From assembly GCF_900103785.1 (NCBI RefSeq), contig NZ_FNHE01000001.1, forward strand, positions 396,109 through 460,108: DNA of 64,000 nt. Reading direction: 5' to 3'. Below the pieces are notes generated by a model, which was given only the letters and a program-made list of their open reading frames with translations, did not search any database and had not been told where the DNA came from. Source of the stretch: Geodermatophilus siccatus. Its GTDB lineage: Bacteria > Actinomycetota > Actinomycetes > Mycobacteriales > Geodermatophilaceae. Shown here in pieces: positions 53,524 through 63,612 of the stretch; position 1 is the first letter of the stretch; each line of letters starts with the position of its first letter. Made by a program: the position numbers and the translations under genes.

Positions 53524-56484
53524 TCAGCCGGCCAGACGGGACCCGTGCCGGCCGGCGACGACCTCCAGCCGGGTGGGGATGCGGGTGCGCAGCTCCTCCA
53601 GGTGGCTGATGACGCCGACCGTGCGGCCGCCGCGGCGCAGCTCGTCGAGCACGTTCATGACGGCGTCGAGGGCCAGCGCGTCGAGCGTGCCGAACCCCTC
53701 GTCGACGAACAGCGTGTCCATCTGGATGCCGCCGGCCTCGGCGGTGACGACGTCGGCGAGACCGAGGGCCAGCGCCAGCGACGCCATGAAGCTCTCCCCG
53801 CCGGAGAGGGTCTTCGTCGGCCTGCGGGTGCCGGTGTACTCGTCGAAGACGTCCAGCCCCAGCCCGCCGCGGGCCCCGTGCCGGGCCTGCGCGTCGCTGT
53901 GCAGGAAGGTGTACCGGCCCGCGGACATCTCCTGCAGCCGCCGGCTGGCGACCTCGGCGACCTGCTCGAGCCGGGCGGCCAGCACGAAGGACTGCAGCCG
54001 CATCCGCAGCGTGTTGGCGCCGCGGCCGTTGACCAGGTCGGCCAGGCCGGCGACCCGCCCGGCCCAGGCGCGGCGCTCGGCGAGCTGCACCTCGGCGGAG
54101 ACCACGTCCCCGGCCAGGGCGTCGAGGGCGCCCGCGCAGCGCCGGGCCTGCTCCAGCGCGGCGACCGCCTCCTCCCGCCGGGCGGTCAGCTCCGCGCAGC
54201 GCTGCTGCAGCGCGGCGACGTCGGGCCGCGGGGGCAGGTCGGTGAGCTCCGGGTCGGCGAGGGTGGCGGCGACGACCGAGCGGGCCTCGTCGTGCTCCCG
54301 CAGGCGGCGCTCGAGCCGGGTCAGCTCCCCGGCGTCGAGCAGGGCGTCCGCGGCGTCGCGCAGGTCGGCGAACCCGGCGGTCGCGGCCCGCTCCCCCGCG
54401 GTCGCCCGCGCGGTTCCGGCGGCCGTGCGGGCGCGCAGCTCCTCGGCCTCGGCGGACAGCACCGCCTCGCAGCGCTCCGCGGCCTCGGTCAGCCGCCGGA
54501 CCCGCGCCGGCAGGTCGGCGTCCTCCCCGCGGGCGGCGTCGAGCCGTGCGGTGAGCTCGGTCAGCGCCTCGGCGCGGCCGTCCCGCTCGGCGGTGCGCCG
54601 CTGCAGCTCCTCCCGGTCGGCGGCGAGCTGCGCGGCCGCGGCGTCGCGGCCGGCCTCGCGGGCGGCCAGCTCCCGGCGGGCGGCCTCGACGCCCCCGGCG
54701 AGCGCGGCGACCTCGTCCCGCTCGGCGCGGGCCTGCTCGGCGCGGGCGGCCAGCTCGGCCGCCGGCAGCTCCCCGGCCCGCTCGAGGAGGACGGCGAGCT
54801 GCCGCTCCCGGTCCTCGACGGCCCGGCGGGCATCGGCGGTGCGCTCCTCGGCCGCGTCGACGACCGCCCGCGCCCGCTCCTCGTCGTCGGCGGAGACCCG
54901 CGGGCCGGTGTGCGTGGCCGGCCGCGGGTGCTCCGTGGCGCCGCACACGGGGCAGTCGGCACCGGGCGCCAGGCCCGCCGCGAGCTCGGCGGCCATGCCG
55001 TCGAGGCGGGCGGCGCGCACCTCCACGAGGGCCTCGCGGGCGTCGACCCACGCGGTGCGCGCGGCCTCCGCGGTCTCCCGGGCCGCGGCGAGGTCGGCGG
55101 CGACCCGCTCGGCGCGGGTGGCGGCGTCCAGTGCCGTGCGGGCGGCGTCGGCGGCGGCGGCGAGGCCCGGCAGCCGGGCGGCGGCAGCCGAGGCGGCGTC
55201 GAGCCGGCGCTGCGCGGCGGCGACGCGGTCGGGCCAGCCCGCCGCGGTGCGGGCGCCCTCCTCGCAGCGGGCCGTGAGCGCCTCGACGTCCCGGCCCAGC
55301 CGGGTGAGCTCGCGGGCCAGGCCGGCAGCCCGGTCGGCCTCGGGCACCAGGGCGCGGGCCGCCGCGGCCTCGTCCCGCAGCCCGCGGGCCACGAGCGTGT
55401 CGGCGTCGCGCTCGTCGGCCACCTCGGCCCACGCGGCGCGCGCCGACCCCAGGGCGGCGGCCGCGGCCTCGGCGGCCAGCGCGGTCCGGCCGGCGGTCTC
55501 CAGGACGTCGCGCAGCGCCTCGGCCCGGCGTCCGGCGTCGGCCCGGGTCCGCAGCGGGCCGAGCTGCTCCTCCTCGGCGGTGAGCCGGGCCAGGTCGCCA
55601 CGGGCGCGGTCGCGTCGGGCGTGCCGGTCGGCCAGGGCCCGGGCGTCGGCCAGCTCGGCGTCCAGGCGGGCGCCCTCCGCGGCCGCGGCCTGGGCCGCCG
55701 TGGTGGCGGCGGTGAGGTCACCGGCGGCCCGGGTGCGCACGGCGGCGACCCACCCGTTGACCGAGGCGCCGGGCTGGGCGCCGACCAGCTCGGGGGCCAG
55801 CTCCTCGGGCACCGCGACGTCGGCGATCTGGGCCACGCGGTGCAGCAGGGTGCTGATCCGGTGCCGGTCGGCCCGCAGCGTCTCCTCGGCGGCGCGACGC
55901 TCGGCGGCCAGCCAGTCCTCGGCGCGGGCGAAGCGGCCCACGTCGAAGAGGGTGCGCAGCAGCCTGGCGCGGTCCTCGGGCTCGGCGCGCAGGAAGCGGG
56001 CGAAGTCGCCCTGCGGCAGCAGCACCACCTGGCAGAACTGCTCGGCGGACAGGCCCAGCCGCACCCGCAGGTACTCCGAGCCCTCGTCGATGCGGGTGCT
56101 CACCGGCTGCCACGCGGCACCGTCCCAGCGCTGCACGGTGAGCCGGGCCTGCTCGGTCGTCTCGCCGGCGCCGCGCTTCTTCGGCCGGGTCTGCTCGGGC
56201 CGGCGGACGACCAGCAGCCGCTCGCCGGCCAGGGTGAGCTCGCAGGAGACCTCGGTGCGGGTGGCGGGGTCGGCGTGGTCGCTGCGCAGCCGCTTCTCCT
56301 CGCCGCGGGCCCCCGGGACGGTCCCGTAGAGGGCGTAGACGACGGCGTCGAGCAGCGTCGTCTTGCCCGCGCCGGTGGGGCCCCACAGCAGGAAGAGCCC
56401 GTCGCGGGCGACGGCGTCGACGTCGACGGTCTCGGTGCCGGCGAACGGCCCGAACGCGGTGATCGACAGGGAGTGCAGCCTCAC
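53524..56484 (-). CDS. sbcC: Exonuclease SbcCD subunit C (SMC-like ATPase)
   Basis: The 986-residue protein has Walker A LLWGPTGAGKTTLLDAV at 32-48, then long coiled-coil arms rich in Ala/Arg/Glu, a zinc hook CPVC at about 511-514, a second coiled coil, and the C-terminal signature TLSGGESFMASLALALGLAD with Walker B-type DTLFVDEGFGTLD. With SbcD it forms the Mre11-Rad50-like nuclease that opens hairpins and blocked ends. GTG 56484 overlaps the sbcD stop (GTGA). The opposite strand carries long shadow frames that are not genes. Confidence 0.96.
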   Translation of the reverse strand: MRLHSLSITAFGPFAGTETVDVDAVARDGLFLLWGPTGAGKTTLLDAVVYALYGTVPGARGEEKRLRSDHADPATRTEVSCELTLAGERLLVVRRPEQTRPKKRGAGETTEQARLTVQRWDGAAWQPVSTRIDEGSEYLRVRLGLSAEQFCQVVLLPQGDFARFLRAEPEDRARLLRTLFDVGRFARAEDWLAAERRAAEETLRADRHRISTLLHRVAQIADVAVPEELAPELVGAQPGASVNGWVAAVRTRAAGDLTAATTAAQAAAAEGARLDAELADARALADRHARRDRARGDLARLTAEEEQLGPLRTRADAGRRAEALRDVLETAGRTALAAEAAAAALGSARAAWAEVADERDADTLVARGLRDEAAAARALVPEADRAAGLARELTRLGRDVEALTARCEEGARTAAGWPDRVAAAQRRLDAASAAAARLPGLAAAADAARTALDAATRAERVAADLAAARETAEAARTAWVDAREALVEVRAARLDGMAAELAAGLAPGADCPVCGATEHPRPATHTGPRVSADDEERARAVVDAAEERTADARRAVEDRERQLAVLLERAGELPAAELAARAEQARAERDEVAALAGGVEAARRELAAREAGRDAAAAQLAADREELQRRTAERDGRAEALTELTARLDAARGEDADLPARVRRLTEAAERCEAVLSAEAEELRARTAAGTARATAGERAATAGFADLRDAADALLDAGELTRLERRLREHDEARSVVAATLADPELTDLPPRPDVAALQQRCAELTARREEAVAALEQARRCAGALDALAGDVVSAEVQLAERRAWAGRVAGLADLVNGRGANTLRMRLQSFVLAARLEQVAEVASRRLQEMSAGRYTFLHSDAQARHGARGGLGLDVFDEYTGTRRPTKTLSGGESFMASLALALGLADVVTAEAGGIQMDTLFVDEGFGTLDALALDAVMNVLDELRRGGRTVGVISHLEELRTRIPTRLEVVAGRHGSRLAG

Positions 56485-57632
56485 CGGGCGAGCTCCTCGC
56501 GGGCCGCCGCGCCCAGGGCCCGGACCAGCAGGTCGCGCTCGGCGTCGGTCATCCCGACGCCGTTGCGGACGTGGGTGACGAACTCCCCGGCGACCTCCAG
56601 GTCGCTGCGGCCGCGCAGCCGCTCCTGGTAGCTGCGCCCGTCGCCACCGCCGGAGCCACCGGTCCACTCCAGGTGCACGCAGTGCGGGAAGCGGGTCTGC
56701 AGCTGCCGCATCGGGTCCGAGGGGCGCACGTCGTCGGTCAGCCGGGCGGAGACGAAGTGCTCCTCGACGCACGCGTGGGCCGGGTCGGCGAGCAGCTCGT
56801 CGAGGGTGCCGGTGAGCACGGTCAGCGGACGCGGGGTGGGCAGCGTCAGGGCGCGCACGCCGGCCAGCCCGGCGGCGTCCAGGTCGACCAGCCACACCTG
56901 CTTCTCCTGCCCGGCCTCGCCGAAGGAGTACGCCAGCGGCGACCCGCTGTAGCGCAGCCGCTCGGTGATCGTCTGCGGCCGGTGCAGGTGCCCGAGGGCG
57001 ACGTAGTCGACCCCGTCGAACACCGGTGCGGGCACCAGGTCGACGCCACCGACGCAGATGTCGCGCTCGCTGTCGCTGGGCACCCCGCCGCCGACGAAGG
57101 CGTGCGCCAGCACGACCGACCGGGCGCCGGGGCGCAGGAACAGGTCGCGGCGCACCCGCTCCATCGCCTCGGTGAGCACCGCCTCGTGGGACCGGGCGCC
57201 CGGCAGACCGAGCTCGTGCCGGGCGATCTCCGGCTCCAGGTACGGCAGCCCGTAGACGGCCACCTCGCCGTGCTCGTCGCGCAGCAGCACCGGCTCGTCG
57301 AGCCCGGCGGTGGTGGCGCGCACGTGCAGCCCGGCGGCCGAGAGCAGGCCGGAGAAGGTGCCCAGGCGGCGCCCGGAGTCGTGGTTGCCCGGCGTCAGGA
57401 CGACGGCCGCCCCGGCCCGCAGCAGCCGCCCGACCACCCGGTCGAGCACGCCGGTCGCGTCCGCCGAGGGCACCGCGCGGTCGTACACGTCACCGGCGAC
57501 GACCACGACGTCGACCGCCTCGGCGCCCACGACGTCGGCCAGCCCGGAGAGCACCTCCTCCTGCTCACGCAGCAGGTCGGCGCCGTGCAGGGAGCGGCCG
57601 ATGTGCCAGTCGGAGGTGTGCAGCAGCCGCAT
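56481..57632 (-). CDS. sbcD: Exonuclease SbcCD subunit D
   Basis: The 383-residue phosphoesterase opens MRLLHTSDWHIGRSLHGADL and has VVVVAGDVYDRAVPSADA, LTPGNHDSGRRLG, VLAHAFVGGG and VALGHLHRPQTI, the Mre11-type metal motifs. Its C-terminal part (FVSARLTDDVRP onward) is the capping domain. It cuts DNA hairpins together with SbcC. ATG 57632 is preceded by TACCTT eight bases upstream, so the mRNA is probably leaderless, and it fixes the start over the frame that extends to 57677. Confidence 0.96.
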   Translation of the reverse strand: MRLLHTSDWHIGRSLHGADLLREQEEVLSGLADVVGAEAVDVVVVAGDVYDRAVPSADATGVLDRVVGRLLRAGAAVVLTPGNHDSGRRLGTFSGLLSAAGLHVRATTAGLDEPVLLRDEHGEVAVYGLPYLEPEIARHELGLPGARSHEAVLTEAMERVRRDLFLRPGARSVVLAHAFVGGGVPSDSERDICVGGVDLVPAPVFDGVDYVALGHLHRPQTITERLRYSGSPLAYSFGEAGQEKQVWLVDLDAAGLAGVRALTLPTPRPLTVLTGTLDELLADPAHACVEEHFVSARLTDDVRPSDPMRQLQTRFPHCVHLEWTGGSGGGDGRSYQERLRGRSDLEVAGEFVTHVRNGVGMTDAERDLLVRALGAAAREELAR

Positions 57633-57640
57633 GGGCGCAG

Positions 57641-57646
57641 AAGGTA
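57641..57646 (-). promoter_or_regulatory. Leaderless -10 element for sbcD (TACCTT)
   Basis: On the minus strand TACCTT lies eight bases before ATG 57632. Confidence 0.5.
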
Positions 57647-57680
57647 GGTCGGGGTGCTGACAGAAGTGCCCAGCCACGCC

Positions 57681-57696
57681 GTGACGGGCCCGTCAC
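57681..57696. promoter_or_regulatory. Perfect 16-bp palindrome downstream of the PH-domain gene
   Basis: GTGACGGGCCCGTCAC lies between sbcD and the PH-domain gene, on the promoter side of sbcD. Part of it, GACGGGCCCGTCACACC, is also found at 19010-19026 upstream of glf. Confidence 0.4.
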
Positions 57697-57703
57697 ACCC
57701 GGC

Positions 57704-58294
57704 TCAGAAGCGGGTCGTGCGGTGCCCGGCGGTCCAGCCGGCGGGGGTCCAGCCGTCGTCGTCCCACCCGTCGCGCGGCAGCGGGGCACCGGCACCGCCG
57801 CGCCGGTCGGCGTCCTCCTCCAGCAGGGCGAACAGCAGCTGCTGGACGCCTTCGCAGTCGGGCACCCGCTCGAGCACGGTGGTCCCGCCCTCCCCCAGGG
57901 TCTCGATGGTGAGCGTCCCCGAGCGGACCAGGCGCTGGCCCAGCGTCTGCCGGTAGGAGACGTCGGCGATCCGGGACAGCGCGATGTCGCGCCCGCGCCG
58001 GGCGAGGACGCCCTCGCGCAGCAGCACCCGGTGGGTCGTGACGACGTGGTGGGTGGTGCGCCAGCGCAGCACCGGCCGGACGACGGCGACGACGAGGACC
58101 ACCAGCGCGAGCCCGGCGAGCACCGTCCGCACGGTGCCCTGCGAGGCCCCGGCGGGCACCAGCGCCGCGCCGAACGAGGTACCGCCCACGACGAGCAGCA
58201 GGACGAGGACCGGACGGACGAGGGTCAGCCAGTGGGGGTGCAGGTGCCGGACGACCTCTTCGTCCTCGGCGAGCAGCTTGTCCGGGTAGGGCAC
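57704..58294 (-). CDS. Membrane protein with bacterial PH domain (Rv3278c-like)
   Basis: The 196-residue protein has a cytosolic start (MPYPDKLLAEDEEVVRHLHP), two hydrophobic segments at about 25-45 and 55-75, and a bPH_2 (DUF304) domain with YRQTLGQRLVRSGTLTIETL. The tail has GWDDDGWTPAGWTAGH, Asp/Trp rich. Such proteins are membrane-associated and of unknown function. It lies between sbcD and birA, as Rv3278c lies by birA. The start at GTG 58294 is supported by a similar N-terminus in homologues. Confidence 0.85.
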   Translation of the reverse strand: MPYPDKLLAEDEEVVRHLHPHWLTLVRPVLVLLLVVGGTSFGAALVPAGASQGTVRTVLAGLALVVLVVAVVRPVLRWRTTHHVVTTHRVLLREGVLARRGRDIALSRIADVSYRQTLGQRLVRSGTLTIETLGEGGTTVLERVPDCEGVQQLLFALLEEDADRRGGAGAPLPRDGWDDDGWTPAGWTAGHRTTRF

Positions 58295-58325
58295 GCGGAC
58301 AGGATGGCGGAGGACGACCCTCCGA

Positions 58326-59165
58326 TCACCGCTCCCGCGCCGGTGCGCGCACGTGTCGCACGTCGCCGCTGGCCAGTTCCACCACGCCCTGCGTCGTCCC
58401 GACGACGAGCCGGCCGTCCCAGTCGACCGACTCCGCGACCCCCTCGAGCGTGGAGCCGTCGGGCAGCGTGACGACGACGTCCGCGCCGACCGTCGAGCAC
58501 CACGCCAGGTAGTCGCGGGCCAGCCCGCTGGACACCGGGTCGCCGAGCGCCTGCGCCCACGCGAGGTAGCGGCGCTCGAAGGTCCGCAGGAACTGCAGCA
58601 GGACCGCCGCGCGGTCGACCGGCCGCCCGGCCTCGAGCGCGAGGGAGGTGCCGGTGTCGGGCAGCTCGTCGGCCCGGGTGGAGACGTTGAGGCCGACGCC
58701 CACGACGACCGCCCCGCTGCCGACCTCGGCGAGGATGCCGGCCAGCTTCGCGCCGCCGGCGGCGAGCAGGTCGTTGGGCCACTTCAGCGAGGTGCGCACG
58801 CCCGGCACCTCGCCCACAGCCTCGGCCAGGGCCACGCCGGTGAGCAGCGGCAGCCACCCGCGGCGCGCGCTCGGGACGTCGGGGCGCAGCAGGAACGAGA
58901 CGGTGACGCCCGCGCCCGGCGGGGAGGTCCAGACCCGGTCCAGCCGCCCACGGCCGGTCACCTGGTGCTCGGCCGCGAGGACCGTCCCCTCGGGGGCGTC
59001 CTCGGCCGCGGCCGCGAGGAGAGCGGCGTTCGTGGAGCCGATCTCGGGTACCACCTCCAGCGAGCGCCACAGGGCGCTCCCGGGGGTCAGCGCAGCCGCC
59101 AGCGACCGGCCGTCGAGCGGGGCCCGGGAGGGGTCGGAGGAGGCGGACGGCAGCGTCTCGGGCAC
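58326..59165 (-). CDS. birA: Biotin-[acetyl-CoA-carboxylase] ligase (monofunctional)
   Basis: The 279-residue enzyme has [35 protein letters not shown] (biotinoyl-AMP loop), [19 protein letters not shown] and [11 protein letters not shown], the BirA catalytic motifs. It lacks an N-terminal helix-turn-helix domain, so it does not repress transcription as E. coli BirA does. It biotinylates the acyl-CoA carboxylase alpha subunit encoded at 61838. GTG 59165 follows TAGCGT by six bases, and it shares a core promoter with accD. Confidence 0.95.
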   Translation of the reverse strand: MPETLPSASSDPSRAPLDGRSLAAALTPGSALWRSLEVVPEIGSTNAALLAAAAEDAPEGTVLAAEHQVTGRGRLDRVWTSPPGAGVTVSFLLRPDVPSARRGWLPLLTGVALAEAVGEVPGVRTSLKWPNDLLAAGGAKLAGILAEVGSGAVVVGVGLNVSTRADELPDTGTSLALEAGRPVDRAAVLLQFLRTFERRYLAWAQALGDPVSSGLARDYLAWCSTVGADVVVTLPDGSTLEGVAESVDWDGRLVVGTTQGVVELASGDVRHVRAPARER

Positions 59166-59170
59166 TCTTC

Positions 59171-59177
59171 TACGCTA
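59171..59177. promoter_or_regulatory. Overlapping divergent -10 elements for birA and accD
   Basis: TACGCT (plus, 59171-59176) and TAGCGT (minus, 59177-59172) overlap almost completely. The minus-strand element lies six bases before the birA GTG; the plus-strand element lies nine bases before a GTG at 59186. The two promoters cannot bind polymerase at the same time, so birA and accD expression may be mutually limited. Confidence 0.4.
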
Positions 59178-59232
59178 CGGAACCCGTGAGCGAGGGAGCT
59201 CACTCCCGGGCACGGCAGCGCGTCGACGCGAC

Positions 59233-59345
59233 CGACGAGCCCCAGCGAGGAGAGGTGCGTGAGCGAGCTTGCGAGCTCACCGATGGACGCAGCAGCGCGG
59301 CGCGGACGCGCCGACGAGCGCAGCGAGGAGAGCACGTGAGCGCGG
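59233..59345 (+). repeat. Duplicated ribosome-site/start-codon module before accD
   Basis: CGACGAGC followed by CAGCGAGGAGAG and then GTGAGCG occurs at 59233-59265 and again at 59312-59342, about 79 bases apart; a third GTGAGCG is at 59186. The spacer between includes GAGCGAGCTTGCGAGCTC, a short palindrome. The repeated module brings a GAGGAG ribosome site and a GTG start each time. Confidence 0.65.
59259..59339 (+). CDS. Possible 26-residue leader ORF before accD
   Basis: GTG 59259 follows an AGGAGA ribosome site and opens a 26-codon frame ([20 protein letters not shown], then RSEEST) whose TGA overlaps the GTG at 59336 as GTGA. It is out of frame with accD. It might couple translation into accD. 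The peptide is encoded mainly by the repeat module, so it may only be an accident of the repeat. Confidence 0.25.
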   Translation: MSELASSPMDAAARRGRADERSEEST

Positions 59346-60961
59346 CTGAACTGGAGAGCGCCGGGGACTCCGTCCCCGGCGACGTCGACATCCACACGAC
59401 CGCCGGCAAGCTGGCGGACTTCGAGCGACGCGTGCAGGAGGCCACCCACGCGGGCTCCGAACGCGCCGTGGAGAGGCAGCACGCCGCGGGCAAGATGACC
59501 GCCCGCGAGCGGATCGAGGCGCTGCTGGACCCGGGCTCGTTCACCGAGCTCGACGAGTTCGCCCGCCACCGCTCCACCAACTTCGGCATGGAGTCCAAGC
59601 GGCCCTTCGGGGACGGCGTCGTCACCGGCTACGGCACCGTCGACGGGCGCCCGGTCTGCGTCTTCTCCCAGGACGTCACGGTGTTCGGCGGCAGCCTCGG
59701 CGAGGTCTACGGCGAGAAGATCGTCAAGGTCCTCGACCTGGCCATGCGCAACGGCTGCCCGATCATCGGCATCAACGAGGGCGGCGGCGCGCGCATCCAG
59801 GAGGGCGTGGTCTCCCTCGGCCTCTACGGCGAGATCTTCCGGCGCAACGTGCACGCCTCGGGCGTCATCCCGCAGATCTCGCTGGTGATGGGCGCCGCGG
59901 CCGGCGGGCACGTCTACTCCCCCGCGCTGACCGACTTCGTCGTGATGGTCGACCAGACCAGCCAGATGTTCATCACCGGCCCCGACGTCGTGAAGACCGT
60001 GACCGGCGAGGACGTCAGCCTGGAGGAGCTCGGCGGCGCCCGCACGCACAACACCAAGTCCGGTGTCGCGCACTATCTGGCCGAGGACGAGTCCGACGCC
60101 CTCGACTACGTCAAGGCGCTGCTGTCCTACCTGCCGAGCAACAACCTCGACCCGCTGCCGGCCCTCGAGGTCGCGCCGGCCGACACCACGCACGACGGGG
60201 TCACCGACGACGACCGCGAGCTCGACACGTTCGTCCCGGACTCGGCCAACACCCCCTACGACATGCACACCGTCATCGAGCACGTGCTCGACGACGGCGA
60301 GTTCCTCGAGGTGCAGCCGCTGTTCGCGCCCAACATCGTCGTCGGCTTCGGCCGGGTCGAGGGGCGGCCGGTCGGCGTCGTGGCCAACCAGCCCACCCAG
60401 TTCGCCGGCACGCTCGACATCGATGCCAGCGAGAAGGCGGCGCGCTTCGTGCGCACCTGCGACGCCTTCAACATCCCGGTGCTGACCTTCGTCGACGTCC
60501 CCGGCTTCCTGCCCGGGACCTCCCAGGAGTGGGAGGGGATCATCCGCCGCGGCGCCAAGCTGATCTACGCGTACGCCGAGGCGACCGTCCCGAAGATCAC
60601 CGTGATCACCCGCAAGGCCTACGGCGGCGCCTACGACGTCATGGGCTCCAAGCACCTCGGGGCCGACCTCAACCTCGCCTGGCCGACCTCGCAGATCGCC
60701 GTCATGGGCGCCCAGGGCGCGGTCAACATCCTCTACCGGCGGGAGCTGGCCGACGCGGACGACGCCGACGCGCGCCGCGCCGAGCTCATCACCGAGTACG
60801 AGGACGCGCTGCTCTCGCCGTACATCGCGGCCGACCGTGGGTACGTCGACCAGGTGATCCGCCCGTCGGAGACCCGCATCGAGATCACCAAGGGGCTGCG
60901 CCTGCTGGCCAACAAGCGCCAGACCCTGCCCCCGAAGAAGCACGGGAACATCCCGCTGTGA
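59336..60961 (+). CDS. accD5: Acyl-CoA carboxylase carboxyltransferase beta subunit (AccD5-like)
   Basis: The 541-residue protein from GTG 59336 has [38 protein letters not shown] ([20 protein letters not shown]), [75 protein letters not shown] and KKHGNIPL at the end, matching propionyl/acetyl-CoA carboxylase beta subunits of about 548 residues. An earlier in-frame GTG at 59186 would add 50 repeat-encoded residues. It transfers CO2 from biotin to propionyl-CoA or acetyl-CoA. Coupled to accE by a GTGA overlap. Confidence 0.95.
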   Translation: MSAAELESAGDSVPGDVDIHTTAGKLADFERRVQEATHAGSERAVERQHAAGKMTARERIEALLDPGSFTELDEFARHRSTNFGMESKRPFGDGVVTGYGTVDGRPVCVFSQDVTVFGGSLGEVYGEKIVKVLDLAMRNGCPIIGINEGGGARIQEGVVSLGLYGEIFRRNVHASGVIPQISLVMGAAAGGHVYSPALTDFVVMVDQTSQMFITGPDVVKTVTGEDVSLEELGGARTHNTKSGVAHYLAEDESDALDYVKALLSYLPSNNLDPLPALEVAPADTTHDGVTDDDRELDTFVPDSANTPYDMHTVIEHVLDDGEFLEVQPLFAPNIVVGFGRVEGRPVGVVANQPTQFAGTLDIDASEKAARFVRTCDAFNIPVLTFVDVPGFLPGTSQEWEGIIRRGAKLIYAYAEATVPKITVITRKAYGGAYDVMGSKHLGADLNLAWPTSQIAVMGAQGAVNILYRRELADADDADARRAELITEYEDALLSPYIAADRGYVDQVIRPSETRIEITKGLRLLANKRQTLPPKKHGNIPL

Positions 60962-61173
60962 GCGAGTCGGACCGCCCCCTGCTGCGGGTCGTCACGGGCG
61001 AGCCCTCGGCCGAGGAGCTCGCCGCACTCACCGTCGTCGTCGCCGCCCTGTCGCAGCGGCGCACCCGCCGCCGGCCGACCCCGGTCGGGACCTGGGCGTC
61101 GTTCGGGGACCTCCACCGGCGCCCGCTGCGTCCCGGACCCGGTGGCTGGCGCGCCTCAGGGAGGTACGCATGA
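60958..61173 (+). CDS. accE: Acyl-CoA carboxylase epsilon subunit
   Basis: The 71-residue protein has [25 protein letters not shown], the conserved AccE start, then an Arg-rich linker and [20 protein letters not shown], the usual C-terminal tryptophan motif. It stabilises the AccA3-AccD5 complex and fine-tunes activity. Its GTG overlaps the accD stop, and its stop overlaps the maf start (ATGA). Confidence 0.9.
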   Translation: MSESDRPLLRVVTGEPSAEELAALTVVVAALSQRRTRRRPTPVGTWASFGDLHRRPLRPGPGGWRASGRYA

Positions 61174-61778
61174 GCGTGGACCGCCGTCTGGTGCTGGCCT
61201 CGGCGTCCCCCGCCCGGCTGGGCCTGCTGCGCCAGGCCGGGCTGACGCCCGAGGTCGTCGTGAGCCAGGTCGACGAGTCGTCGGTGCAGGCCGCGCGGGT
61301 CGGCGAGCTGGTCGCGCTGCTGGCCGCCGCCAAGGCCAAGGCCGTCGCCGAGCAGGAGACCGACGCGCTCGTCGTGGGCGCCGACTCGCTGCTGGAGTTC
61401 CGCGGCCAGGCGCTGGGCAAGCCCACCGACACGCACGACGCCCGGGACCGGTGGCAGCGGATGAGCGGCAAGAGCGGCGTGCTGCACACCGGCCAGGCGC
61501 TCTTCGACGTCCAGGACGGCCAGGTGGTCAGCCGGGACGTCGCCGTCGTCTCCACCGTCGTGCACTTCGCCAGTCCCACGCCGCAGGAGATCGAGGCCTA
61601 CCTCGCCACGGGCGAGCCGCTGGCCGTGGCCGGCGCCTTCACCCTCGACGGGCTGGGCGCGCCGTTCGTCCGCCGGGTGGACGGCGACCCGGCGGCGGTC
61701 GTCGGTCTGTCGCTGGCCACGCTGCGCACCCAGCTCGCCAAGCGCGGGCTGGCGATCACCGACCTCTGGCGGCGCTGA
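61170..61778 (+). CDS. maf: Maf-like nucleotide pyrophosphatase
   Basis: The 202-residue protein has [62 protein letters not shown] and [28 protein letters not shown], the Maf/Ham1-like motifs. It hydrolyses modified or non-canonical nucleoside triphosphates and is linked to septum formation. A ribosome site AGGGAGG precedes the ATG. It is the third gene of the accD operon, as Rv3282 follows Rv3281. Confidence 0.94.
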   Translation: MSVDRRLVLASASPARLGLLRQAGLTPEVVVSQVDESSVQAARVGELVALLAAAKAKAVAEQETDALVVGADSLLEFRGQALGKPTDTHDARDRWQRMSGKSGVLHTGQALFDVQDGQVVSRDVAVVSTVVHFASPTPQEIEAYLATGEPLAVAGAFTLDGLGAPFVRRVDGDPAAVVGLSLATLRTQLAKRGLAITDLWRR

Positions 61779-61837
61779 GCTCGCGCTCGCCCGCCCCACC
61801 CGCAGACCGAGCAGTACGAACCCGAGGGAGAACTCCG

Positions 61838-63598
61838 GTGCAGAAGGTCCTGATCGCCAACCGCGGCGAGATCGCGGTGCGCGTCGCCCGCGCCTGCAAG
61901 GACGCCGGCCTCACCAGCGTGGCCGTCTACGCCGAACCCGACCGGGACGCGCTGCACGTGCGCATGGCCGACGAGGCCTTCGCCCTCGGGGGGACGACGC
62001 CCGGCGACTCCTACCTGGTGGTCGACAAGATCCTGGACGCCGCCAAGCGGTCCGGCGCGGACGCGGTCCACCCCGGCTACGGCTTCCTGTCGGAGAACGC
62101 CGGCTTCGCCCAGGCGGTGATCGACGCCGGGCTGACCTGGATCGGCCCCTCTCCCGAGGCGATCATCGCCCTCGGCGACAAGGTGCAGGCCCGGCACATC
62201 GCCATGAAGGCCGGCGCGCCGCTGGTGCCCGGCACCAAGGACCCGGTCGGCGGCGCCGACGAGGTCGTGGCCTTCGCCGAGGAGCACGGCCTGCCGGTCG
62301 CCATCAAGGCGGCGTTCGGGGGCGGCGGGCGCGGGCTGAAGGTGGCCCGCACCGTCGAGGAGATCCCCGAGCTGTTCGACTCCGCCGTCCGCGAGGCCGT
62401 GTCGGCCTTCGGTCGCGGGGAGTGCTTCGTCGAGCGCTTCCTCGACAAGCCCCGGCACGTCGAGGCCCAGGTGCTGGCCGACACCCACGGCAACGTGGTC
62501 GTCGTCGGCACCCGCGACTGCTCCCTGCAGCGGCGCAACCAGAAGCTCGTCGAGGAGGCCCCGGCGCCGTTCCTGACCGACGAGCAGCGGGCGCGCATCC
62601 ACGAGTCGGCCAAGGCCATCTGCGCGGAGGCGGGCTACCACGGGGCCGGCACGGTCGAGTACCTCGTCGGCGTCGACGGCTCGATCTCCTTCCTCGAGGT
62701 CAACACCCGGCTGCAGGTCGAGCACCCGGTGTCGGAGGAGACCAGCGGCCTCGACCTGGTCCGCCAGCAGTTCCGCATCGCCGACGGCCTGCCGCTCGAG
62801 GTCACCTCGGACCCGACCCCGCGCGGGCACAGCATCGAGTTCCGGATCAACGCCGAGGACGCCGGCCGCAACTTCATGCCCGCCCCCGGCCCGGTGACCC
62901 GGCTGGAGATCCCGCAGGGCCCGGGCGTGCGCTGGGACTCCGGTGTCGAGACCGGCGGCGAGGTGGTCGGCGCGTTCGACTCGATGCTGGCCAAGCTCAT
63001 CGTCACCGGCGCCACCCGCCAGGAGGCCCTGCAGCGGGCCCGCCGCGCGCTGGACGAGCTGGTGGTCGAGGGCATGCCGACCGTCGTCCCGTTCCACCGC
63101 GCGGTCGTGCGGGACGAGGCGTTCACCACCGAGCCGTTCACCGTGCACACCCGCTGGATCGAGACCGAGTGGGACAACCAGGTGCAGCCGTACTCCGCGG
63201 CCCCGGTCGGGCACGACGAGGACGAGCCGCGGCAGACCGTCGTCGTCGAGGTCGGCGGACGGCGGCTGGAGGTGTCGCTGCCCGCGGGCCTCGCGGCCGG
63301 TGGCGGCGGGCCTGCCGCGGCCGGCGGGGCCAAGCCGCGCAAGCGCGGCGGCGGGCACGGCGGGGCGGCGGCCTCCGGCGACTCCCTGACCAGCCCGATG
63401 CAGGGCACCATCGCCAAGGTCGCGGTCTCCGACGGGGACACCGTGGCCGAGGGCGACCTGGTCGTCGTCCTCGAGGCGATGAAGATGGAGCAGCCGATCA
63501 CCGCGCACAAGGCCGGCACGGTCAGCGGCCTGTCCGCCGAGGTGGGCGCCTCGGTGACCAGCGGCGCCGTCATCTGCACCATCTCCGACGCGGGCTAG
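61838..63598 (+). CDS. accA3: Acyl-CoA carboxylase alpha subunit: biotin carboxylase and BCCP
   Basis: The 586-residue protein has an N-terminal biotin carboxylase ([67 protein letters not shown]) to about residue 450, a linker, and a C-terminal biotinyl domain with EAMKMEQP, where Lys about 549 is the biotin site. The linker ([14 protein letters not shown]) is flexible. It makes carboxybiotin for AccD5. GTG 61838 follows a GAGGGAG ribosome site. It lies 59 bases after maf and is probably in the same operon as accD-accE-maf. Confidence 0.97.
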   Translation: MQKVLIANRGEIAVRVARACKDAGLTSVAVYAEPDRDALHVRMADEAFALGGTTPGDSYLVVDKILDAAKRSGADAVHPGYGFLSENAGFAQAVIDAGLTWIGPSPEAIIALGDKVQARHIAMKAGAPLVPGTKDPVGGADEVVAFAEEHGLPVAIKAAFGGGGRGLKVARTVEEIPELFDSAVREAVSAFGRGECFVERFLDKPRHVEAQVLADTHGNVVVVGTRDCSLQRRNQKLVEEAPAPFLTDEQRARIHESAKAICAEAGYHGAGTVEYLVGVDGSISFLEVNTRLQVEHPVSEETSGLDLVRQQFRIADGLPLEVTSDPTPRGHSIEFRINAEDAGRNFMPAPGPVTRLEIPQGPGVRWDSGVETGGEVVGAFDSMLAKLIVTGATRQEALQRARRALDELVVEGMPTVVPFHRAVVRDEAFTTEPFTVHTRWIETEWDNQVQPYSAAPVGHDEDEPRQTVVVEVGGRRLEVSLPAGLAAGGGGPAAAGGAKPRKRGGGHGGAAASGDSLTSPMQGTIAKVAVSDGDTVAEGDLVVVLEAMKMEQPITAHKAGTVSGLSAEVGASVTSGAVICTISDAG

Positions 63599-63612
63599 TC
63601 CCCGGACGACCA

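Noticed and set aside
52175..56329. 1384-codon open frame on the plus strand opposite sbcC and the acyltransferase gene
   Set aside because: Low-complexity Ser/Ala/Arg translation, no homology, and full overlap with genes having clear motifs.
59186..59335. N-terminal extension of AccD5 from GTG 59186
   Set aside because: The 50 residues are encoded by repeat sequence and are not conserved, and 541 residues from 59336 fits family length and a clear ribosome site, though the leaderless start cannot be fully excluded.
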